Source of the DNA: Boesenbergia rotunda
Lineage: Eukaryota > Streptophyta > Magnoliopsida > Zingiberales > Zingiberaceae
DNA length: 64,000 nt
Direction: 5' to 3'
NCBI GenBank assembly: GCA_024364735.1
Contig: JAGFNQ010001613.1
Location: 1 to 64,000 of the forward strand
In this document: in pieces, positions 35,300 through 46,300 of the stretch
Layout: each line of letters opens with the position of its first letter
How positions within the stretch are numbered: the stretch's first letter is position 1
Program-made: the position numbers and the translations under genes
The notes under the pieces: model-generated
Database searches by the model: none
What the model was told of the DNA's origin: nothing
Seen by the model: the letters and a program-made list of their open reading frames with translations, nothing else

Positions 35300-37148
35300 A
35301 CTTTATTCATTTGCCGAAATACATAATATTATAGCTTCTCCTTTTAGCTCGCAATAGTGTCGATTCAATCTCACTGCCGATCTCTCCACGACGCCACTCC
35401 GAGCCTCACCCTCGCACACTGAGAGATCCCGACCCTCTCCGAGCCCTCTCCTGAGCAATGATAGACCTCGACCGTCGCTCTCTGACATCTTGACGTCTCC
35501 CGAGCCCCTCGGTGATCGATCACACAAGTGTCTGATCCATCCGTAGCTCAGGAGTGGTGTCATGGAGAGAACGGTGGCCGAGGGGTTATCGCCGGCGCGG
35601 GGGGAAATCACCTAGGATTTGCGAGCTGCGAGAAAAGGAGGGAAAAGGAGAAGCGTACTGAAATTTCATTAATGTTCCGCTATTCCCTCGCACAAATGAA
35701 GCTAGACGATGTGGACGTGCCACGCAGGATGGTCCGCAGCGTCGCGCAAATGACGGTCTGTAACAGAGCATTTCTGCGCGCGCGTGCACACACACACACA
35801 CATGGAATGTTAGCCCCACACTCTTACACGACACGACTTAAGATGCCTCCAATATAATTGAGGCGACTCCCATGCATATATTTATTTTATTTTAATTTTT
35901 AAAAATTAATATTTTCTCACATAAATCTTAAATACATATAATATACATCTATTTTTTTATACTTAAACCCACTATAATTTAACCTCTAAATCCTAAAATA
36001 TTAAATACTAAATATTTATAATATGGTCCATGAGCATTTACATTATTTTATTTTGAACACTATAATTTAAGAAGGAAGACTGAACTATAGAGAAAAAATT
36101 TATAAAATAGAAAATTTACACCCCCTCATCCATTATAACCCAATTTTACATCTTAAAATCTTAAATTTAAATATATATAACATATCATAAAAATAAAAAT
36201 AAAAACTATTGCAATTGAAAAAAAAAGTGAAGATGCCTCGAATATAATTTGAGCACTCTCATCCGACGCCTTCCATACAATGGAAGACACCTTAAGTCCG
36301 ATGCACACGGGTTTACGATCCACCTACACATGCACACACAACAACAATAACACAAAAATCATATATTAGGATAGGGGAAAAAATATCATATAGTGTTTCT
36401 AAGTTATTTTAAATTTAATTATCTTTGATATTTTCGTGGTCAACGATTATAAATTATTTTTAATTAAAACAAAATCTTATACTTATTCGTGTCAATTATG
36501 TTTCAGACAAATCTAATTTCACTTTCTTAGTCACAACTTAAAAACGTTTGTGAATACTGAATTTATATCTCCAAATTACATATTGTTAAAAGTATTTATA
36601 TTTTGAATTCATTCAGGGAAATAACCTATTTTATAACAATAAGACGGAGAAAACCGTTCTTTATATTTCCATTAATTATTTACCAATAATTATAATTTTA
36701 AAATTTTAACCAACCAATACATTATATGCTTTTCAAAGGGCAAAAATTAGAAAGAGGCCTGTGCAAAAAAAAAACATTTTTTAAAATTAAAATATATTTT
36801 AATTTTAAAATTATTATAATAATTATAGACAATATGACTTAATTTAAATTAAATTAAATTATTTTTAATAAATTTAAATAATTTAATTAAATTGATAAAG
36901 AATATTTTGCTATAACAATTTTAGTAATTTTATTATATGTTATAGCTGTTTTAATAATATTAAAAATAGAAATATTTTAAAAGAGAAATATATTAGACAT
37001 TATGTAAATTTATTTTTCTGATTAGATGCTAAAGGATCATAAATAATTCCAATACATGCAGGGGTGGAAGTGCAAAAATGCGCGAAATAAAGAAAAAAAA
37101 GAAGCACCCATAGCCCCACCAGGCGGAATTGCACTCGCATTGGCCAAA
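35300..37148. other. Intergenic DNA upstream of quinolinate synthase
   Basis: A GC-rich patch at 35340-35640 has no convincing frame. A pair of related 35-bp direct repeats (35838-35872, 36230-36265; AAGATGCCTCNAATATAATT) bounds a very AT-rich stretch. No gene is supported. Confidence 0.4.
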
Positions 37149-37168
37149 CTACCTCTTTCCTCGCAATT

Positions 37169-37269
37169 TCTCGTTTAGCCGCCTCCTCCCTGCACCAGTC
37201 GTCTTCTCCACTTCCGTCGATTCGTCTCTTTGCTTCTTCCCCTCTCGTTTAGCCGCCTCCTCCCTGCAC
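37169..37269. repeat. 27-bp direct repeat just upstream of the quinolinate synthase start
   Basis: TCTCGTTTAGCCGCCTCC plus nine more bases occurs identically at 37169-37195 and 37243-37269. The pyrimidine-rich, GC-rich sequence is typical of plant promoters and leaders. Confidence 0.85.
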
Positions 37270-37287
37270 TCGCTCTCTGCTACGCCG

Positions 37288-37294
37288 CTATAAG
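37288..37294 (+). promoter_or_regulatory. Possible TATA box of quinolinate synthase
   Basis: TATAAGA lies 57 bases before the ATG in an otherwise GC-rich stretch. If used, transcription would start near 37320 and leave a leader of about 30 bases. The match is imperfect. Confidence 0.35.
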
Positions 37295-37350
37295 ATCGGG
37301 AAAGGGAGGAGGAAGCACCAGCGTAGCCCAAGGCAAAAAGAGCAACAGAC

Positions 37351-40300
37351 ATGGAAGCGGTGGCTGTATCTAGTAGGTTCCTCAACGCCGCCACCCGCCC
37401 TATTTGCAACCCCAACCCTATTTCTCACCTTCTGCCTCTTCCGGGTTCCGCCCGATGCCGCCCACACCAGCCCGCTCCGCCTCTTTCCGTCCGCTGCCTT
37501 CCCACCCCCAACCCCACCCCTGCCGCCCCTCGCCCCTGCTCCGCAGTGGCCTATGACAGCGCCGCGCCCCCCACCTCAGCTGGCCACCGCCTCGGCCTCC
37601 TCGTGGATGAGTTCCGCTCCCTTCCGGAGTCTCTCGATCGCGTCAAGCGCCTCCTCGCATGCGCCTCCTCCCTTCCGGCCTTCCCCGAGTCCGACCGCGT
37701 CCTCGCCAACCGTGTCATGGGCTGCACCGCCCAGGTCTGGCTCTCCGTGGCCATGGATGGCCTCGGCCGCATGAGGTTCGCCGCCGACTCCGATTCCGAG
37801 ATCACCAAGGGTTTCTGCGCATGCCTCATCTCCGTACTCGATGGCGCGCTGCCCGAGGAAGTGTTGGGTATGACGCCGGAGGATTTTGGAGATCTGAACG
37901 TGGTCGGGTTGTCGGTCCGGGCGCCCTCGAGGGTTAACACGTGGCACAATGTGCTTATTAGCATGCAGAAGAGGACCAAAGCTGTGATCGCTAAGGAAGA
38001 AGGACGCTCGCCAGTTGAGCCATTTCCGTCCTTGATCATTGGCGCTGATGGGATCGAGGCCAAGGGGAGCTACGCCGAAGCCCAGGTGAGCAGTTTTTCC
38101 GCCAATTATAGCTGACATGTTCACCGATAAAATCTTACCTTAAAAGTGTTCCTGATTTTGGCTGGACATGATTCAAGTTATTTATGTTTCTTCTGTGTGT
38201 CGTTGACTAGATTGGACGCGATCGTGTTTCTTTTACCCTTGTTCTCATGCGAGTTAGGAGTTACGTTTTCATAAAGTTATTTCATATGTGCACCATCTGT
38301 TTGCGCATATGCCAGTTTTGCTTGATGGCTGTTTTTGGTTTCCATTTGTTAGTGAAAATGAATTAGCAAAAGCTTGGTAAAGTCTTTCATTTGTCATCGT
38401 CATTGATGTCTTTCCAATTCACTGTCAACCTAGATTACAGTAGCATAATTAATCAGTGGTTTTGGATCCAAAATTGTTCATGCACATTAAATGAATACAA
38501 TACCTTGGGACCTGTTTATGTGCATAAATGTATAGAATCAAACTAGCTATCTTTTGTATATGTGAATCTTTTTAATGATTTTTCAAATGCTTTTGTATGG
38601 CGTCCGCAAATTTATATCCTTTTATTTGACACATTTTCTGACTCATATTGGGTTTGCAGTTGATCTCTATATGCAAAGTCCTTTCAGTTGGCTTTTCTTG
38701 AGTTTACACAGTGGTGATTTATTATTGGATATCCTTGATTGCTACAGTGTCAGTCGCCTGGTTATTCTTCTTTCGATCAACAATGTCTTGAACTTTATTG
38801 CCCTGTTTACTCCGAAAAAATGGAACAGGGAAACAATGGATTGCACAAGAGTCAAGACACTTTCCTCTATTTACTTCACCTAAAATTAAAGAAAGGACGG
38901 ATCTAAGATCCGTCCAGTGATTGATTTTTGCCTATTTTATTGTACATTCAAAATCACATAGAACAAGTTTTATTTCTTTTCTAATCAAAATCTCCAGCAA
39001 ATCAATAGTCTGGACCTTTTTCGACAATCCCAAAACCCCCACTAAGTTTGTGAGCTTGCGGTAAGCTCCAAGCTCAAAGACTAGCCACGAGCTGTGGCCT
39101 CGCGATTTGCAGCTGCAGCTTGACTGCGAGCTTGCAGTCACAGTGTAGTTGTGACAGCTACGACTTCCTTGTTTCCCCTTTCTTCCTTTTCCTCCCTTCT
39201 TTTCCCTTTCCACCATTGATCCTTCTCCACCGATATTCCTTTCTCTCTTCTATCCACTCTCTGCCGGGTCGAGGTGGACCGGCAAAGGGGGGGGGGGTGA
39301 ATTATCGCTGTAAAATAAAAATAAATCTTTTGTGCGGCTCACAAAAATTCTAGATTAGTTGCTACAATTAAATAAGATAAGCATAAACTAACTCAACTAG
39401 TAAAAAGGCTAAGACACAGAAATTACTTGGTTGCAACCTAGGTGGTTGCTAATCAAAAACGGTTGAAGCTGACTATGAAAATCTCATTCTGGCGGAGAAG
39501 CCTTTTACAAACTTTGTAGCTCAAGACAGAAGCTAGAAGAATTACAATCAATTTGTTGAAAATCTCTTTAACTTCTAAGCCTATTTATAGGCTAAGAAAA
39601 TTAATCATTACTGTTGATCATAGATAAATTTAATCCTTAACAGTTGATTAAAAGATAAATTTTATCTTTTATAAAGCTTATCGTTTTAAAAGATAAGGTT
39701 AATCTTTTAAACGGTAGAAGCTTCTGTCCAATTAAAGGATAATAATTATCTTTAATTGAATGTAGATAAATTTAATCCTTAACCGTTTGATTAAAAGATA
39801 AATTTTATCTTTTATAAAGTTTATCGTTTTAAAAGATAAGGTTAATCTTTTAAACGGTAGAAGCTTCTGTGCATGTAAGTTGTCCACGTGTGTTGCTTGG
39901 TCAAAGTCTTCGGTCAAGCCTCCATGCTTCTCCAACAAATTTGGTCAAATATGGTCCAAGTCAAAACTTTGACTTGGTCAAAGTCAACAGAGTTGACTTT
40001 TTGGTAGATGCTTTGTTTGGGTGATTTCTGGCCAATCGCAGTTAGGCTCACCCGAACCCGACTCCGGCCTTTCGCCCCTCGAGCGTTCTTCCTCCTGGCT
40101 TCTCGTCCCTCGGACGTTGCGCACGTCCTTCTCGCTCCACCGGTGTACTCTTCCACACTTCCGCGTCCCTCGGATGCACCGAGCCCGATGGCTCACTTCC
40201 CCGTGCAATCATTCTCGTCCACTGCGTCTTACACTCGTCTCCTGCACACTTAGACAGAGGGATCAAAACTACGACAGGACCTAACCTAACTTGGTTGATC

Positions 40301-43300
40301 ACATCAAAACCAACCGGGGCACTAACACTCTCTAGGTAAATAGAGCCTATATGGCACATCCTGAATTTATTAAATATAGATGTTTTGCATTACATTTGAA
40401 AAATATTCATATCATAAATACAGGGAAGTTGTGGTTGGGTACCTGCGGTTCTAATTGCTTTGTTGGAAATAGATGGGTTTAATGATTGAGTACCAGAACT
40501 ATCAGATGACTAAACCTGTTTTGATTCCATTGGGAATTCATGCTGGATATATATGCAATATGATCTTCAAAAGTTTCCATTGGGAGCTTGCACTATCTCA
40601 CATCAACTATGTACTTGACCTGAGGTGTCTATTGTGCTATAGACTGCAGTGTAAACCCAAAGTTAAGAGTATAATTTTTGGCCAAGCAACATACAAGAAA
40701 GAAAGTTTAAATGCTCATTGATATTACAATGTCTTCTACGGCTTGATTGTCCCTGATATCATAATAAGTTTTCTACGGTGCGTATGTTCAATTCAGTTGG
40801 CAATGAGTAACATAAACCTTACTGTCATTTATTTTCACAATGCAAAGGGGACTAGTAGAGTAAGTCGAAATTTTTGAATGAGTTTTGGAAAGCATTATGC
40901 AAATCACATATAGTATTCGACATTCACTCCCTACTTAATTAATACAAATTTTCTTTTGATATTGGCATTAATACAAATTTTCTTTTGACATTATGCAAAT
41001 CACACAATTGACAAATAGAATCTCAAATCCACTAAACGACTAAATGATTTTCCTAAGCTAGGCTATGACTGATAATAAATGCATATACTAATGTAAATGG
41101 GCGCTAAATAATTTTCATAGAATTTTGTAAATGTGATTATTAAATTTGACGTTCCTATTGACTATAAATACTAATATGTGCAATCTAACAATTTTTTATT
41201 GAACCATTAAGGGATATGATATGCATTCTAAGTTTTTTATGAGATGTGTCATTTTGGAAAACCTATGGATGATCACCATAATAGAATCTTGATTTTGATT
41301 AGTTCTATATAGTCCTAAAATAAAATCCATAATAGAATGTGGGAAAACATGATTTTGTAACCATGTATATCTCCAAAAATTAGGTTGCAAATAATCCATA
41401 AATCATGATTCTGTAAATTATGGGATATGATAGTGTAGTTAGATTTCATGAAAAATTGATTAATTTATTTTAGAAAAGTCGTGTTTAGGATTGTAAATGA
41501 ACCAAATGTTCATTAGCAAGCTTGGTATTCAACTTGGTTAGAGCTTGTTTATGTTTGTTTAATATATACAATATCAATTAAATCAATAAGTTTGAATAAC
41601 TCATTAAACTAAATGAATAAGCTCAAACACGTATGTGTTTAGCTCGTTATCGTGAATAATATTTATGAACAATGTCCATGATTAAAGTTTGTGAATAATG
41701 TTCATGGATAAAACTCTTATTAAATTTGTAAATAAAAAAAACCCCTATCAAAACAGACAATCAAGCTTATAATACAAGCTCACTAACCAATTAAATAGGC
41801 TAAAAATTATAAAAGTTTCAAACAATTAAACAAACTCGAATTAACATCTAAGCAAACCAAGTTCAAGCCAAGCTTGAATCAAGCTTAAGCTTGTAAAAAA
41901 TAAATCAAGCTAAGTTTATGTAGGAATGACCAAAAGAAATTTAGATACCTCCACAATAGTATACTATTGCCCACTTTGAGCCTAAGCCCTCATGGTTTTG
42001 TTTTTTGGGCTCTACCCAAAAAGCCTCATATCAATAGAGATATTTTTCTCTTATAAGTCCATGATCCTTTTCATGTATTTTCAATGTGGGACTTTGTTTG
42101 CAACTATTGCAACCCAACAGTTTAAACAAGTTTGAACAACCCACAACTTGTTCGGCTTGGCGTATTTACAACCCTAGTCATGTTATTAATTTATAAAATG
42201 GATTAGAATTTTATTTATTGGATAAGTTTTGAGGTAATATAATTTGCAATTTACGACATGGTTCTAAAGCATTAGGTTTAGTTTTGGATTTCCTCTTTCA
42301 ACCTTTATCAGTGCCCTTTTTTTTGTTTTGTTTTGTTCCTATTTCTAGGTTATTTTTCATAATCTTTTTACAAGTCTTCATAGCATAATTCTTTTCTTTA
42401 TTCTTCATCATTGACAGTTTATCTTTTTTGGAGCACTCATAAAAATGCCAAAAGTTGTAGAAACAACTGCATTAGAGGAGGTCATTCGATCTCCATAATT
42501 TGGAGATAAAATATCCAGGTTGCTTATAAATTGAATGAAAATAACTATCTAAGTGGTTCTAGCTTGTTTGTAGTGTGCTTAAAGGAAAAGGAAAGTTAAG
42601 TCATCTTAGGGCACAGGACCAAATCTTGGAGATCCTCAGTTTAAAGTATGGGATGAAGAACATTCAATGATTATGACGTGGCCATGGAATTGAATGGTTT
42701 ATGAGATTAGTGAGACGTGCATGTTCTTGGCAACTATTAAGGACATTTGGGATGCAATGCAATAAATATATTCAAAAGCAAGAGATGCTGCGCAAGTATA
42801 CAAGGTGAAGTTGAAAATAATAGTTGCTATACAAAGTTGTATATGCCATTTAATTGAAAAGCTTATGAGAAGAACTAATTTTCTTTTAAGACAATCCATA
42901 ATTTAATTAAGTGAGAATCAAGATTCTTGGTAATTTTTGTGCTTTAATGAAGTGATTGCACTAGTTTGAGGGGAGGAAAGCAGAAGAAGACTTATGCTCA
43001 AATATCAAAGCACGGAAAGCTCTACTATGGTAGCTAGTGGTGCAATTCAACCACAAAGATGGAAAAAACTCTATTTCCTAAAAGTAGAAAACTTGAACAA
43101 CTAAAGGCTCATCATTGTGATAGTTTATGGTGCACCTATTGTAAAAAGACACACTATGCTCATACAGGAGAATAAATAAGGATCAATGTTCATATGCATA
43201 TGACGAATACACAACAAAATGAAGTAACGCCAAAAGAGTTGTATGGACCCAACAAGAGGTTGAGAGGCTGAGCTCTCTTTTGGTACTTGCACAATGGCGT

Positions 43301-46300
43301 ACTCAGATAAGTTTTCATCCACTACTGGATTAAATATCTTTGATATAACCCTTTTCAAACCCTTGGATCATGGATTTAGGGCTACTAATTGTATCACCCA
43401 CCCATCAAGTGTCTTTTTCATTTACTCGCCAAATCAAATAGCCACGACTGATGGTTCTTTGACTAAGGTAGCAGGTGCAATAGATGCCAACATAAGCTCA
43501 TTATTAATCTTAAGAAAATGTTTTTTATGTCTCCAAATTTTCCACAAGCCTTATCTTTCTCTAAAAGCTTAAGATTTATGATCCGATGTGATTTTTCATT
43601 GTAGTTATTTTGTATTTCAGGACAAGAATTCTGGGAAATGATTGGACATGCTTAAGAACGAGATGAGCTTTACTATCTTGAAACACTGGGTCAATCAAAC
43701 ATTACCTTTCTTGCCTCTTTAGTTTCATAACATTGTTTGTCTAATAATGATAAGATTTGACTTCACCACCACCGACTTGGACATCCATGTTTTAGAACCA
43801 TTAAAATTTTGTTTCCATCTTTATTCCAAAGTATAAATGTTGAGATTTCTATTGTGAAGTGTGTGAACTTGCTAAATACGAATGTGTGTCTTTTCCATTA
43901 AGTAATAAAAGAAGCTCTTTTCTTTTTTTAATCTCATTGATAGTGATATTTAGGGTCTTTCTACTACTAATGTTTATGGAGCAAAATGGCTTGTGTCCTT
44001 TATCTATGATTGTACTTGTGTTACTTAGATTTCAATCGAGTCCTAGCTCCTTTTTTTTTATAAAAAGAATAGTGCATGAATTATCTTGTGTTAATACATC
44101 ACAATTTAACCAAATTGTAGGAAACAAAAATGGTCATCTCCTACAATCAATCTAAGCCCTTTTATTCTAAAAAATTATGCCTAAATCTTTTGTAGGGAAA
44201 TACTTTTTAGGGCTGTTCATCTTATAAATTGTTTGCTTTTAAAATCTTGGATTCAAGAGTCTAATGGAAAAGACTCTCAACATTCTATCCAAATATACAT
44301 ACTAAACATAATCCATCTCTCGAATATTTGAGTGTGTCATTTGTTCATGTACATAGTTAATTTAGAGGAAACCTAGACCCAAGGGCGTTAAAATGCATAT
44401 TTATAGATTGTTCCTCAGTTTAAAAAGGGTACAAATGTTATCATCCTATATTAAAGAAGTTCTATCTGACGACGGATGGAGGATGTTACTTTCAATTAAC
44501 AATATATGTCTTACTTCACCATGCTTAATCTTTAAAGGTAGAATTCTATATTAGAAGGATAATGACGATGATTCTTGCTTGAGTTGTCATTACTTCCAAT
44601 GTTTAAGTCATTGCCTGAATTTATTCCAAATTTGTATCAAATCTATTGTGTAGATTCTGAGAATAAGGTAACAATTTTTAATTAATAAGTTATGAATAAA
44701 GAAATGGAGGCATTAGAGAAGAACAAAACATGGGAATGAGTAAAGTTGCAAGTAGCAAAGAAATCTATGGGTTGTAAATGAGTGCACACTTAAATGTAGA
44801 GTGGATGGATTAATAAAAAGATATAAGGCAAGATTGGTAGTCAAGGGCTATATTTAAACCTATGGGATTAATTGATTATGTAGAGACTTTTGGTCCAACT
44901 GCAAAAATGAATACTACTACAATTCTAGTGTCATTGACAACTAATTATAATTAGGATCATAATTTGATGCGAAGAATGTATTTTTGCATGGAGAACTGGA
45001 GGAAGAAATTTAAATAATAGTCCCACCAAGATATAGAAATAATTTGGATGCTCATGTAGTATGTAAATTGAAAAAAGCCTTGTATGGACTTAGGTAATCA
45101 CCACCGACGTGGTTTGGCAAATTTGCGAAAATGATCATCATGGGGTATAGAGAAAGTCAAGAGGATCACATATTATTTATTAAACACTTTTCTTCAAGGG
45201 GAGTTATAAATTTATATGATAGTCCCTCCAAGATATGGAAATAATTGGATGCTTATATAATATGTAAATTGAAGGAAGCCTTATATGGACTTAAGTAATC
45301 ACCATCGATATGGTTTGATTGATTTGTGAGAGTTAATGATTGTCATGGGGTATAGACAAAGTCAAGAGGATCATATATTGTTTATTAAGCACTCTTCTTC
45401 AAGGGGAGTCATAACACGCTTAGTGTATCTTGATGATATAATAGTGATAGAAAATAATGATAAGGAGAGAGAACTTCTAAGTTAGTGTTTGGCTGAGGAG
45501 TTTGAAATTAAAGTATTAGGAAGGTTGACACACTTCTTAGGATTGAGTTAACTCTAAAGAATACATTTTTTATCTCCCAACAAAAATATGTTACAAATAA
45601 CCATAAAGAAATAGGTGTTCCTGAAAGAAAGAGCTAAGTCAACATGCAAACCAGAAAATACCAATAGACCCAAATCTTAGACTTGAAATGACAGAGGAAG
45701 ATGCCGCAATAGATAAGAAAATATATCAATGTGTGGTAGGAAAATTTTATATTTAAAAGAAATGGAGGTTTTATGCTAGAGGCATATATAGATGTTGATT
45801 ATGCTAGGTCAATGGTTGTAGGAGGTTTAACCACCAGATATCACACCTTTCTTGGTGGTTACCTTGTGACATGGAGGAGTAAGAAAGAGAATGTGGTAGT
45901 GCAGTAATTCTGAGCTATGACTCAAGATGTGTATATACTTTGGTTAAATATTATCTTGAAAGACTTGAAGATTAAGGGGATGACACAATGAGACTTTATT
46001 ATGATAACAAGTGTGCGATTAATGTTTCTTACAATCCGGTACAATATGATTGAATAAAGCACATTAAAGTTGATAGACACCTCATTAAGGAGAAATTAAA
46101 GAGCTGGTTGATTTGTACTCCTTGTGTATTTTCACATGGATATCTTGCAAATATAATTAGCTGAGTGTTTTAAAGCATTGTATCCAAGCTTGGAAAGATA
46201 AACATCTATTTATTAGTTTGAAGGGTGTAGAAAATTCTAAAAGTTAGGCTGAAAATATTCTATAAATCATATGATCATGACTCCGTATATTATTGGATAT

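Larger units (their letters stand above)
41388..42258 (+). repeat. 5' LTR of the degenerate copia, interrupted
   Basis: After removing 41486-42176 and one copy of its 8-bp duplication, the remaining roughly 170 bases align with 46248-46483 (ATAAATCAT ... GGGATATGATAG ... AGTCGTGTTATTAA ... TATTGGATAAGTTTTGAG). It ends ACGACA next to the primer site. Confidence 0.65.

Noticed and set aside
37551..38124. 170- and 182-codon minus-strand ORFs
   Set aside because: They are antisense to exon 1 of quinolinate synthase and caused by its high GC content.
38575..38883. 102-codon plus-strand ORF in intron 1
   Set aside because: Hydrophobic composition from T-rich DNA; no domain and no splice partners.
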